Shown piece after piece: positions 24,474 to 32,555 of a stretch of DNA of 64,000 nt. This DNA is from Arthrobacter crusticola (GTDB lineage: Bacteria; Actinomycetota; Actinomycetes; Actinomycetales; Micrococcaceae). The stretch lies in the NCBI RefSeq assembly GCF_004357995.1, contig NZ_SMTK01000002.1, positions 310,001 to 374,000 on the forward strand. Reading direction: 5' to 3'. Below the pieces are notes generated by a model. The model saw only the letters and a list, made by a program, of their open reading frames with translations, was not told the origin of the DNA and did no database searches. How positions within the stretch are numbered: the first letter of the stretch is position 1; each line of letters begins with the position of its first letter. Position numbers and translations under genes: made by a program.

Positions 24474-25244
24474 TCAGGTGAAGTTGGCGCCGCCGTCGAC
24501 GAGGATTGACTGTCCGTTGATGTAGACGCCGTCATCGGACATCAGGAATGCGATGACCGACCCGATGTCCTCCGGGGTGCCAAGGCGGGGAGAGCGGACG
24601 GTGTCCAGTACTTCCTGACGCCATTCCTCCGTGGTCGTCGCCAGTGCGGCGCCGGTGAGGACGACGCCGGGGGAGACGACGTTGGTGCGCACCCCGTGCT
24701 TGCCGCCCACGGTCGAGGCGTGCCGGGTGAGGCCGACGAGCCCGCTCTTGGCCGCCTGGTAGGCGGCGCGGACCGGCTCGCCCTGCCAGACCGCGCTGGA
24801 CATGGTGTTCACAATCGATCCGCCGCCGCCTTCCATCATCACGGGCAGGGCATGACGGATGCCGTACATGTACCCGGTGAGGGTGACGTCGATGGTGTGC
24901 TTCCAGACGTCGATCGGAACAGTGGTGACGTCGGAGTCCCGACCTATGTTTCCGGCGGAGAGATCCGCTGCCACGTTGAACAGGCCGTGGAGTCCGCCGT
25001 ATTCGGCGACGGTGAAGTCGATGAGGGCCTTGAAGGAGTCCTCATCCGTGACGTCGAGACGCCGTCCGGATGCGCGGCTGCCGACGGCGGTGATCGCGTC
25101 GGCCACCTCCCGGGCGGCTGCCTCGTTGAGGTCCGCCGCCACAACGATGGCGCCCTCCTCCCCGAGGCGCACTGCCGCGGCGGCGCCGATGTTCCCGGGT
25201 GCCGCTCCGGCGATGATGATCACTTTGTCCCTGAGGCCGCGCAT
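24474..25244 (-). CDS. SDR-family NAD(P)-dependent oxidoreductase
   Basis: This 256-residue short-chain dehydrogenase has a slightly variant cofactor loop, AGAAPGNIG, near residue 12. The catalytic set is Ser in NTMSSAVW near 145 and Tyr/Lys in AAYQAAKSG near 158-162. The C-terminal NGQSILVDGGANFT is typical. The start at 25244 has GGGAG about 10 nt upstream. It lies 73 bp downstream of the luciferase-like monooxygenase on the same strand, and the two may share a transcript. The substrate is unknown. Confidence 0.88.
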   Translation of the reverse strand: MRGLRDKVIIIAGAAPGNIGAAAAVRLGEEGAIVVAADLNEAAAREVADAITAVGSRASGRRLDVTDEDSFKALIDFTVAEYGGLHGLFNVAADLSAGNIGRDSDVTTVPIDVWKHTIDVTLTGYMYGIRHALPVMMEGGGGSIVNTMSSAVWQGEPVRAAYQAAKSGLVGLTRHASTVGGKHGVRTNVVSPGVVLTGAALATTTEEWRQEVLDTVRSPRLGTPEDIGSVIAFLMSDDGVYINGQSILVDGGANFT

Positions 25245-25317
25245 TCTGTTTCTACTCCCGACTGGTTTCTGCACGCTGCTGCGTGTTCTTGCGTTGGATG
25301 GTCCCGAGGCTGGTTTC

Positions 25318-26346
25318 TCAGCGGATTGCCGCTGCGGGCACGGGGGTGGATTCCCGAAGCAGGGGAAGGACGTGTTCGCCGAGCACGTCGAGGTGCTCGT
25401 GCAGGAGCTGTTCGCTCTGCCCGCCGAAGTCGAAGGCGAACAGCTGGCGCTGGTAGTCCCCGAAGGCCTCGCGCTGCAGCTCGATCTTCTCGACGACCTG
25501 GGCGGGGCTGCCGACAATCAATCCCGTGGTGGCGGCTGCGGCTTCGAGACTGTCGCCCTGATTGAGCAGCGAGGCACGGTAGTAGGGCTCCGCCAGCCGG
25601 AACGCGTCCTGGGACTTCGGACGGACGAAGATCCCGCCGCCTGCCCCCACCGTGGCCGAGGCTCCCGGGCCGTGGCCGTGGGCTTCATACCGTTCGCGGT
25701 AGAAGTCGACGTACTGGGCGAAGTAGCTGGTGGGCATGAACAGGTTGTTCACGAAGAAACCATCACCGTACCGGGCTGCCTGCTCGGCGATCTCGGGGCT
25801 GCGGATAGAGCCGTGCCAGACGAACGGCGGGGTGCCGTTCAGTGGTCGGGGAGTAGCGGTGAAGTGGCGCAGCGGCGTCCTGTACTTCCCACTCCAATTC
25901 ACCTCGTCCTCGCGCCAGAGCCGGTGCAGCAGACCGTAATTCTCGACGGCGAGGGGGATGCCCTCCTGCACGTCCTGGCCGAACCACTCGTAGACGGGCA
26001 CGGTGTTGCCGCGACCGAGCATGAGGTCCATCCGACCGTTGGTGAGGTGCTGGAGGGTGGCGTAGTCCTCGGCGATCTTCACCGGATCGTTGGTGGTGAT
26101 GAGCGTGGTCGCCGTGGAGAGTGTGATGGTGCTCGTTTGGCCGGCGATGTAGCCCAAGACCGTTGTCGGCGAGCTGACGGTGAACGGCTTGTTGTGGTGC
26201 TCACCGAGGGCGAAGACGTCGAGGCCGGCCTCTTCGGCGTGCTTTGCGAGCCTGGTGAGTCCCAGAAGACGTTCGTGTTCGTTGGGCTGTTGACCGGAGT
26301 TCGGATCGAACCCAATTTGCCCGACCGTGAATACTCCAAATTCCAT
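25318..26346 (-). CDS. LLM-class flavin-dependent monooxygenase
   Basis: This 342-residue bacterial-luciferase-like enzyme uses reduced FMN or a related flavin. Recognisable blocks are AGLDVFALGEHHN near residue 40, TLQHLTNGRMDLMLGRGN near 96 and FVWHGSIRSPEIAEQAARYGDG near 173. A short-chain NADPH-FMN-reductase homologue lies just upstream on the same strand (stop at 26511), so the two probably act as a two-component monooxygenase in which the reductase supplies reduced flavin (inference). A strong hairpin lies between them. Confidence 0.88.
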   Translation of the reverse strand: MEFGVFTVGQIGFDPNSGQQPNEHERLLGLTRLAKHAEEAGLDVFALGEHHNKPFTVSSPTTVLGYIAGQTSTITLSTATTLITTNDPVKIAEDYATLQHLTNGRMDLMLGRGNTVPVYEWFGQDVQEGIPLAVENYGLLHRLWREDEVNWSGKYRTPLRHFTATPRPLNGTPPFVWHGSIRSPEIAEQAARYGDGFFVNNLFMPTSYFAQYVDFYRERYEAHGHGPGASATVGAGGGIFVRPKSQDAFRLAEPYYRASLLNQGDSLEAAAATTGLIVGSPAQVVEKIELQREAFGDYQRQLFAFDFGGQSEQLLHEHLDVLGEHVLPLLRESTPVPAAAIR

Positions 26347-26366
26347 GAGGCTGTCCTCTGTGCCGG

Positions 26367-26397
26367 GGCCTGCCCACCGCCGTGCGGTGGGCAGGCC
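26367..26397 (-). terminator. 14-bp hairpin upstream of the monooxygenase gene
   Basis: Arms 26367-26380 and 26384-26397 match perfectly around a 3-nt loop. It lies 114 nt past the reductase stop and 20 nt before the monooxygenase ATG, just upstream of its ribosome-binding site. It could terminate the reductase message or act as a stem in the monooxygenase leader. Confidence 0.65.
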
Positions 26398-26510
26398 GTA
26401 CCTGTGCTGGTTGGCGTAGTGGGCCGGACACTACAACTCCAGAGCCCGGCCCGAGGCCATTCCGGGTTGATTCAGGCTCCGCCGGTCATCGGCCGAAACT
26501 GCTGAAGCAC

Positions 26511-27083
26511 TTAGGCGACGGCGACCTCGGCGCGCAGCGGCTCGAGAGCCTTCGACCAGGCTTCGAGCTGGTTGAACATGCTCTCCAGCGCCGCAACCTG
26601 GTGGTCGCCCGGCTTCAGGACCGAGAAGTTTTCGAAGTCGGTGTACAGCGACAGGGCTGCCTGGTCGCGGACCGTTGCCATCTGCAGTTCAGCGGCGACG
26701 AGGCGGAGGTGCTCAACCGCGCGGACGCCACCGGTGGCGCCGTAGCTGACGAACCCGGCGGCCTTGTTGTTCCACTCAGCGGACAGGAAGTCGATGGCGT
26801 TCTTCAGGACACCGGAGGTCGAGTGGTTGTACTCGGGGGTGACAAAGACGTAGCCGTCGAATTCGGCGATCTTCGCGGCCCAGTCCTTGGTGTGGTCCTG
26901 CGAGTACTGGCCCATCAGCGGCGGCATCGGCTCGTCGAAGTGAGGCAGCGGGTAGTCCCGGAGGTCGATGATCTCGTAGCTGGCAGCGTCGCGGGTTGCA
27001 GCCTTCTCGAAGACCCAGTTGGCGACAGCTTCGCCGTTGCGCCCGGGGCGCGTGCTTCCAAGGATGATTGCGATCTTAGTCAT
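26511..27083 (-). CDS. NAD(P)H-dependent FMN reductase (flavodoxin-like fold)
   Basis: This 190-residue protein has the FMN phosphate loop GSTRPGRNGEAV near residue 9 and the flavin-binding stretch TPEYNHSTSGVLKNAID near 77. Both are characteristic of SsuE/YieF-type reductases. The start ATG at 27083 is supported by GGAAGGGA about 5 nt upstream; an in-frame GTG at 27200 would run through the palindromic operator and is rejected. It probably delivers reduced flavin to the adjacent monooxygenase. The palindrome cluster 88-136 nt upstream indicates tight repression. Confidence 0.9.
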   Translation of the reverse strand: MTKIAIILGSTRPGRNGEAVANWVFEKAATRDAASYEIIDLRDYPLPHFDEPMPPLMGQYSQDHTKDWAAKIAEFDGYVFVTPEYNHSTSGVLKNAIDFLSAEWNNKAAGFVSYGATGGVRAVEHLRLVAAELQMATVRDQAALSLYTDFENFSVLKPGDHQVAALESMFNQLEAWSKALEPLRAEVAVA

Positions 27084-27170
27084 AGTGTTCCCTTCCAGGA
27101 CCAGTTGTTCGTGTGCTTGTTCAGCAAGATCTACAACCCGCCCTGAATCGGCAATATTTCCGTTTTCAAC

Positions 27171-27219
27171 ACGCACTTTAAAGTGCGTTGCAATACGCAC
27201 TTTAACGTGCGTTACGCAC
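27171..27219. promoter_or_regulatory. Nested palindromic operators upstream of the FMN reductase
   Basis: ACGCACTTTAAAGTGCGT (27171-27188) is a perfect 18-bp palindrome. A near copy, ACGCACTTTAACGTGCGT, is at 27195-27212, 24 bp further on. GTGCGTTACGCAC (27207-27219) overlaps the second copy and is itself symmetric. The repeated half-site is ACGCAC. A dimeric repressor binding cooperatively is likely. The HxlR gene at 27763 is the nearest candidate, but it lies 544 bp away. Confidence 0.7.
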
Positions 27220-27762
27220 CTGAAAATGAGAATGATTCACATGGGCTGCGTTTAGGCGTCGACGCAAGAGTCTCGGGCGGCCGGGATCGGACGTCCAAGC
27301 CCGGGCCTTCAGGCCCCTTCGGCGACGCCTGCAGGCTGCCGGGCGTACAACGGACCGATCGGCTGGCCGCTGGAAGAATTCCCAACCGCATATCCGGAGC
27401 ATTTGCCCGCTCAAGCGCTTCCGCCTTTCTCGGCTTCGGAACTCCGGAGAGTCCCTAATTGTTCCGGCCGATGTTCGGGAAAACCCCGGCGCGAATTCGT
27501 AATTCGAATTTGCGCCGATGGCACCGTGCCGTTGATTCTCTCTGCCTGAATTCTGGTGGCGTCGGGACTGCAAGGGGGACCCGGCTTGCATACAGGATGG
27601 TCCGGCATAATTGGAGGGCGCGTTCCCGCGGGCGGAGTCCTCATCCCGGGCTGCGGGGCGAGCACCCGCATGCTGCCGTGGCAGGAGGCCCGCTCGGGCC
27701 GCCCGCCTCGGAATCCAGCATGGGGCGAATGAAGGCCAACAGGATCCGGAGAATCGGCAATC
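27220..27762. other. Non-coding stretch between the operator cluster and the HxlR gene
   Basis: I see no supported gene in these 543 bp; the open frames have unlikely composition and no ribosome-binding site. A weak promoter-like pair for the HxlR gene is TTGCAT near 27585 with TAATTG 16 bp later, which would leave a leader of about 150 nt. The sequence is less GC-rich than its surroundings between 27460 and 27560. Confidence 0.3.
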
Positions 27763-28179
27763 ATGAAATTAGCTGCGGTCGAGCAGGCACAGGTCATCTG
27801 CGACAAGGAAGCAGAGACGATCGCCTTCGTGCGGGAGGTCGTCAGTCGATTGGGCGACAAGTGGACAATGGCCGCACTCGATCAGCTCGCCGGCGGGCCG
27901 CTGAGATTCACTGCGCTGCAGGCGGCCCTGCCCCCCATTTCCCACCGGGTGCTGACCGCGACCCTGCGGACCCTCGAGAAAGACGGAATGGTGACCCGCA
28001 CCTCGTATCCGGAGATGCCCCCTCGAGTCGAATACGCGCTGACCCCACTGGGTGCGGGCTTCCTCCGGCAGGCCATGCCGCTCGTGGGGTGGGCCCAGGA
28101 GCATCGGGCGGAAATAGAGGAGAACCGGTCGGCGTCGGCTGCGGTCAGCGCTGCGGCTGTGGCTTCCGCAACCGCGTGA
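27763..28179 (+). CDS. HxlR-family winged-helix regulator
   Basis: This 138-residue protein has the HxlR core: LGDKWTMAALDQLAGGPLRFTALQAAL near residue 31, then ISHRVLTATLRTLEKDGMVTR and PRVEYALTPLGAGF. Members often sense redox or aldehyde/quinone stress and repress a nearby oxidoreductase, which would fit the FMN reductase with its palindromic operators (inference). One Cys (residue 13) lies ahead of the HTH. The C-terminus is Ala-rich and its gene end overlaps the convergent epimerase gene by 35 bp. Confidence 0.87.
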   Translation: MKLAAVEQAQVICDKEAETIAFVREVVSRLGDKWTMAALDQLAGGPLRFTALQAALPPISHRVLTATLRTLEKDGMVTRTSYPEMPPRVEYALTPLGAGFLRQAMPLVGWAQEHRAEIEENRSASAAVSAAAVASATA

Positions 28180-29299
28180 TTCCGGTGCCCGGCGCATCGT
28201 CCAGGATGATGGTGCTGCCCGAGTAGCGGGACCCGCCGTCGACGGGTGGCTCCCGAAGCCACAGGCCGCCGTCGAGGTCCTGCGGAACTTCCGCCCCGGA
28301 CTCACCGGCCAGGGCCGAGGCGAAGGCGGCGGCCGCGCCGATGCCGACGCCGCTTTCCATCATGCAACCCACAAGCACCCCGATGCCGGCGGCCCGCGCC
28401 GTCGAGGCCAGCTCCATTGCTGGGGTAAGCCCGCCGGTCTTGGCGAGCTTGATGTTGACCATTGCCGCCGCGCCGGCGTCGATCAGCCGATGAAGGTCCT
28501 TCACGGTCCAGACGGATTCGTCGGCGAGGATTGGGGTCCGCACGGCGGAGGTGACGCGGGCAAGTCCGTCCCAGTCACCGGCTGGAACCGGCTGCTCCAC
28601 GAGTTCAAGGTCGACTCCGTCATCCTCGATGGCCGTGATGAAGCGGATGGCCTCGTCGGCGGTAAAGGCCTGATTGGCGTCGATGCGCACCCGGGCGTCG
28701 GCGCCCACGGCGTTCCGCACCGCCCGCAGCTTCGCCACCGGATCGCCGTGCGCATCGAGCTTGACCTTCACGCAGTCGAACCCGGCGGCCCGGTGGGAGG
28801 CGGCGGCCCGGGCAAGGGCCGCGGGTCCGTCGACGGAGAGGGTCATGTCGGTGAGGATGCGGTTGTGCCGGCCGCCCAGGTAGCGGTACAGCGGCAGCCC
28901 TGCACGGCGTGCCGCGAGGTCGTGCAGCGCGCAGTCCACGGCCATGCGGGCGGCGCTGCGTTCGTCCGAGCCCGCAATCCGGGAAAGCGCAGCGGAAAGA
29001 TCCCCTGATCCGCCGCCGGACTCCACGAGGGTTTGCAGCGGACCGTGCACCGAGGCGATGACGCCGGCCGTCGTCGCGCCCGTTACCGCACTGATCGGGG
29101 CTTCACCCCAGCCCGAGCGCCCTTCGGCGTCCCGCACCTCGACGAGCACCGATTCGAGGACCGTCGTGCGGCGTACCGCGGTGACGAAGGGCCTCACGAG
29201 GGGGATCGTGACGGCGTGCGCGGTGAGGAGGAGCGCCGGGTTGGAGCCACCTCTGCCCGAGGGGAGGACTGGTACGCCATCCTTCATGTGTCCACCCAT
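28145..29299 (-). CDS. Dipeptide epimerase (enolase superfamily, L-Ala-D/L-Glu type)
   Basis: This 384-residue protein is of the MR/MLE enolase-superfamily type that epimerises L-Ala-D-Glu from murein. Base Lys residues are in CVKVKLDAHGD (KxK motif). Metal ligands appear in DANQAF, LVEQPVPAGD and ADESVWT, and the second catalytic Lys is in MVNIKLAKTGG. I use ATG 29299 because GGGGAGG lies 8 nt upstream; the in-frame ATG at 29326 has no such site. It diverges from a MurR/RpiR regulator and shares a promoter motif with the peptide importer 14 kb away, which links it to murein-peptide recycling (inference). Confidence 0.88.
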   Translation of the reverse strand: MGGHMKDGVPVLPSGRGGSNPALLLTAHAVTIPLVRPFVTAVRRTTVLESVLVEVRDAEGRSGWGEAPISAVTGATTAGVIASVHGPLQTLVESGGGSGDLSAALSRIAGSDERSAARMAVDCALHDLAARRAGLPLYRYLGGRHNRILTDMTLSVDGPAALARAAASHRAAGFDCVKVKLDAHGDPVAKLRAVRNAVGADARVRIDANQAFTADEAIRFITAIEDDGVDLELVEQPVPAGDWDGLARVTSAVRTPILADESVWTVKDLHRLIDAGAAAMVNIKLAKTGGLTPAMELASTARAAGIGVLVGCMMESGVGIGAAAAFASALAGESGAEVPQDLDGGLWLREPPVDGGSRYSGSTIILDDAPGTGITRLRKPQPQR

Positions 29300-29317
29300 C
29301 GCAGCAGCCTCCCCTAT

Positions 29318-29352
29318 GTAGGTCACTTACGATACCTTTTACATGGTTGTAA
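29318..29352. promoter_or_regulatory. Operator and divergent promoter between epimerase and RpiR-type regulator
   Basis: GTAGGTCACTTAC (29318-29330) is an imperfect palindrome, symmetric at 10 of 13 positions. On the minus strand TTACAA (29352-29347) and TAAGTG (29329-29324), 17 bp apart, could form the epimerase promoter, with the palindrome covering its -10. The same 13-mer with two substitutions covers the predicted -10 of the peptide importer at 15258-15270. Confidence 0.6.
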
Positions 29353-29393
29353 CTGACTGACTATTCCCTTCGACCGGCTTCCGAAAGCGGCAG

Positions 29394-30254
29394 ATGAGCA
29401 TCCAATCGGCAATTCAGGCGCAGCTGCCCACGCTTCCTCCTTCCGCGCGGCGGGTGGCTGAGGAAATCCTCGCCGATCCGGAGACGGTGCTGCGCCACAC
29501 CATTTCGGAGCTGGCGCACATCTGCAGTACGTCCGAACCTTCAGTGGTGCGCTTCTGCCGTGCTGTTGGCTACGCGGGCTACGCCCAGTTGCGCCTTTCG
29601 ATGGCCACCGAGATTGGCCGCGAGACCGCGCAGTTCGGGGACACGAAACGGTTCGGTGCCGACATCAGCCCCGACGACTCCCTGGCCGACACTGTCGCCA
29701 AGATCGCCTTCGCGGAAACTTTGGGCATTGAAGAGACCCTTTCCCACCTGGACATCGACCAGCTGCGCAGCGCGGTCGAGAGCATCAGCACTGCGCGCCA
29801 GATCCTGGTCTACGGAGTCGGCGCCGGAGCCGTGGTGGCCGACGACCTCCAGCACAAGCTGTTCCGGATCCGCCGGATGGTCCACTCCTTCGATGACCCC
29901 CACGACGCCCTGATGGGCGCGTCCCTGATGGCCGCCGGCGACGTTGCCGTAGCTTTCTCCCACAGCGGCAGGACCGCGGAGACCCTCGAGTTTGTTGAGC
30001 GGGCGCGGGAGGCAGGGGCAACGACCATCGGGATCACCAACGGCGCAGGGTCACCGCTCGCCGAGGCCACGGACCTGTGCCTGCTCACGATGGTCCGTGA
30101 GACCGCTTTCCGCTCCGGCGCCATGGCGTCGCGGATTGCCCAGCTCGCGGTGGTCGACTGCATTTTCGTGGGCGTGGCGCAGAGCAGCTACGACGCGACG
30201 GTCGAGGCGCTGGAGACAACCCGGGCGGCGATCACGAACCGGAAGCAGCGCTGA
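29394..30254 (+). CDS. MurR/RpiR-family transcriptional regulator
   Basis: This 286-residue protein has an N-terminal RpiR helix-turn-helix (about 1-77; ISELAHICSTSEPSVVRFCRAVGY) and a C-terminal SIS domain. The SIS blocks are ILVYGVGAGAVVADDLQHKLF near residue 139 and VAFSHSGRTAETLEFV near 185. SIS domains bind phosphosugars, for example MurNAc-6-phosphate in MurR. Here no PTS or MurQ gene is nearby, so the ligand is open. It probably controls the divergent epimerase gene and, through the shared motif, the peptide importer (inference). Confidence 0.9.
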   Translation: MSIQSAIQAQLPTLPPSARRVAEEILADPETVLRHTISELAHICSTSEPSVVRFCRAVGYAGYAQLRLSMATEIGRETAQFGDTKRFGADISPDDSLADTVAKIAFAETLGIEETLSHLDIDQLRSAVESISTARQILVYGVGAGAVVADDLQHKLFRIRRMVHSFDDPHDALMGASLMAAGDVAVAFSHSGRTAETLEFVERAREAGATTIGITNGAGSPLAEATDLCLLTMVRETAFRSGAMASRIAQLAVVDCIFVGVAQSSYDATVEALETTRAAITNRKQR

Positions 30255-30273
30255 CCCGACCCAAGCCCCCGAC

Positions 30274-31065
30274 TCACCGGAGGACGCGGAGCAGGAAGTC
30301 CACGGTCCGCTCTGGCTGGTCCCAGTGCGGAAAGTGCCCACAGTTCTCGAACCATTCCAGGGTGGCCCCGGGGTAGAGGGTCATGGCCAGGGCGGCTTCA
30401 CTGGGCAGGGTTACCCGGTCCTGGCGTCCCCAGCCGAAGGCGAGCCTGCCCTTGAGCGTCCCTCCGGGGGCGCCGGACTGATTGGGCCCGTAGGAGAGCG
30501 CCCTGCGGGCGTCGTCGAGGCTGGGGGAGGTGGCAAACCCGCGCAGCTCCCTGAGGACGAGTTGCGGGTCGAGCCGCCATGGCCGGGCCGAAAACTGGGC
30601 CAATAGCGCCGTGCGTCCGGCGGCGTGCCGTGTCAGGAAGGGGAGCGCCGGCTGGATGCGCCGCACGAGGGCGATGGAGGCTGTGATGCTTGCCGTGAAG
30701 ATTGCGCGTTGTCGATGGTTCCAGAATCCGCCCGGGCTAAGCGCGACGGCGGAGCCGCGATGTCCCCGTCGAACCAGTTCGACCACCATCCGGGCGCCCA
30801 TGGAGCTGCCGACGACGTCGGCGTCGGCCAGGCCCTGCTCCACGAGGTAGTCCTGCAGTGCATCCGTGAGGGTCGCAATGGTCACCTCGCCGGTGAGCGG
30901 AGCGCTGGTGCCGAAGCCGGGCAGGTCGACGGCCACGACCTCACGCTGGCGGGCCAGGGCGGGCACCACGGGATCCCAGTTGCGCAGGCTCGAGCCCAGG
31001 CCGTGCACCAGGACCAGCGGCTCGCCGGAGCCTGAGCGCTCGGTGTTAAGGGTTGGGGCTCCCAC
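30274..31065 (-). CDS. Alpha/beta hydrolase
   Basis: This 263-residue protein starts with the oxyanion block LVLVHGLGSSLRNWDPV near residue 17. The nucleophile Ser is in VVGSSMGARMVVELV near 88. The acid is probably Asp in WGRQDRVTLP near 219, and the His lies in FENCGHFPHWDQPE near 247. The order and spacing are those of haloperoxidase/esterase-type hydrolases; the substrate is unknown. GTG 31065 directly abuts the TAG of the preceding gene, so the two are in one transcript. Confidence 0.83.
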   Translation of the reverse strand: MGAPTLNTERSGSGEPLVLVHGLGSSLRNWDPVVPALARQREVVAVDLPGFGTSAPLTGEVTIATLTDALQDYLVEQGLADADVVGSSMGARMVVELVRRGHRGSAVALSPGGFWNHRQRAIFTASITASIALVRRIQPALPFLTRHAAGRTALLAQFSARPWRLDPQLVLRELRGFATSPSLDDARRALSYGPNQSGAPGGTLKGRLAFGWGRQDRVTLPSEAALAMTLYPGATLEWFENCGHFPHWDQPERTVDFLLRVLR

Positions 31066-31518
31066 CTAGGAGGCTTCCGGCGGCAGGGCCTCATGGTGCT
31101 CGCGGCCCTGCGTGCGGCGGTCTTCCTTCATCTCGGCCTCGAAGAGGTGACGTTTGCCGTCGGCCAGCTTGTCCCGGGCCAGCTTCTCGAGCGCCTTAAA
31201 CTCCGCATAGTAGTGATCGTCGTAGTCCTCGACGATCTGGAATGTCCAGCGTCCTTCGATCACATTGCGGCCCACGAGGTCCTTGTTGAGGGTTTCGGCG
31301 AGGTCCGCGTGACCGGCCGTGCGGAGCAGTTCGACCGCCTCACCCAAGGCCAGGTCGGCCTTGCCCGTCAGACGGTGGAAGCCGTACAGGTAGCCCCGGG
31401 CATGTTCAACCACCTCGAGTGCCTCGGAGAGCTTGCCCAGGGCCTCGACGGTGGCGTCGTCGACGCCTTCAGGGCGCTGGTGGTTGGCATCGGGTCCAAT
31501 ATCAGCAGAGTTGGTCAT
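31066..31518 (-). CDS. Conserved hypothetical protein (actinobacterial)
   Basis: This 150-residue protein is acidic, soluble and mostly helical. Distinctive stretches are VEHARGYLYGFHRLTGKADL near residue 36 and GRWTFQIVEDYDDHYY near 88, followed by a charged helix. I know similar uncharacterised proteins from actinobacteria but no function. It stands immediately upstream of the hydrolase gene with no gap. Confidence 0.65.
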   Translation of the reverse strand: MTNSADIGPDANHQRPEGVDDATVEALGKLSEALEVVEHARGYLYGFHRLTGKADLALGEAVELLRTAGHADLAETLNKDLVGRNVIEGRWTFQIVEDYDDHYYAEFKALEKLARDKLADGKRHLFEAEMKEDRRTQGREHHEALPPEAS

Positions 31519-31599
31519 GCTGCTTACCCTAAACGGATCACCGGCTGGGAATGGAGCACTTTCTGCTGCGGGCCGGGCTCGGGCCGAAGGCCGGGGGAC

Positions 31600-32358
31600 C
31601 TAGCGGGCGCCCAGGATCGTCCGCAGCGTGTCGGCATTGCGGACCGCGTTGCCGCCGCCGTCGTTGTTGAAGTACACGAACACGTCCTTCCCGGCACCCT
31701 GCCACTCACGGATCCGGTCCGCCCACCAATGCAGATCCGCATCGCTGTAGGACCCGCCGTACAGGTGATGGGTGTCCGGGCCGTGCATCCGCAGATAGAC
31801 GAACGGCGCGGTGGCACGCAGGACGCACGGCAGGTTGGCGCCGCTCATCACGCAGTACGCCGCACCGTGCCGTTCGAGCAGCGAATAGACCTCCTCCGTC
31901 TCCCAGCTCGGATGCCGGAACTCAACGGCGACCCGGATCCAGTCCGGCAGCAGGGCCAGGAAGTAGTCGAGCCGGGCATCGTCGCGCTGCATCGCGGGCG
32001 GGAGCTGCACCAGGAGAACGGCCCGCTTGTCGCCCAGCTCGTGCCAGCACCGGATGATGCGCTCGACCCACACCTCCGGCGCGTACAGCTTCTTGGCGTG
32101 GGTGAGTCCCCGCGGGGCCTTGACCGAGAAGAGGAATTCGGCCGGAAGGCGCTCCCGCCAGCCGGCGAAGGTCGACTCCCGGGGCCACCGGTAAAAACTG
32201 GCGTTCAGCTCGACGGTGCTGAACCGCTGGTAGTAGTACTGCAGCCGCCGGGCGGTCGGCGTACCCGCGGGATAGAGCACATCGTTCCAGTGGTCGTAGC
32301 TCCACCCGGAGGTGCCGATGAATACGCTCAAGACCAGGCTCCGCCCGTTGGATGACAC
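31600..32358 (-). CDS. DUF72 (YecE-like) protein
   Basis: This 252-residue TIM-barrel-like protein has FIGTSGWSYDHW near residue 13 and FSTVELNASFYRWP, the typical DUF72 opening. VKAPRGLTHAKKL, VAVEFRHPSWETEEV and FVYFNNDGGGNAVRNA follow. The molecular function of DUF72 is not established to my knowledge. GTG 32358 is assumed; a TTG at 32331 just before VFIGTSG would give a start closer to most homologues. Confidence 0.83.
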   Translation of the reverse strand: MSSNGRSLVLSVFIGTSGWSYDHWNDVLYPAGTPTARRLQYYYQRFSTVELNASFYRWPRESTFAGWRERLPAEFLFSVKAPRGLTHAKKLYAPEVWVERIIRCWHELGDKRAVLLVQLPPAMQRDDARLDYFLALLPDWIRVAVEFRHPSWETEEVYSLLERHGAAYCVMSGANLPCVLRATAPFVYLRMHGPDTHHLYGGSYSDADLHWWADRIREWQGAGKDVFVYFNNDGGGNAVRNADTLRTILGAR

Positions 32359-32555
32359 TTCGGTCCGATCCTAGTGGACGGCTACGGCCGGCCGAGGGAT
32401 ACGGTTCCGCAGGCCGTCGAAGGGGCGGTGAAGCATTTTACGCCGGTCCCGGCGCTTCTCCAAGCAGGACCAGAGCCGAATCGCTGCTGTTCCCAGCGAT
32501 TTGCCCCTAGCTACCGTTGAAGGGCAAGGGGACGGACCAAGGGGAAGATGCGGAC
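32359..32555. other. Divergent intergenic region with an inverted repeat
   Basis: AATCGCTG (32479-32486) and CAGCGATT (32494-32501) form perfect arms with a 7-nt spacer, followed at once by a second pair, TTGCCC (32501-32506) and GGGCAA (32522-32527). They sit just upstream of the small lipoprotein gene and may be its operator. I see no convincing promoter hexamers. Confidence 0.35.

Noticed and set aside
26511-27200. N-terminal extension of the FMN reductase to GTG 27200
   Set aside because: It would make the palindromic operator coding, and the extra residues are not family-like. ATG 27083 has a good ribosome-binding site and begins at the fold's first strand.
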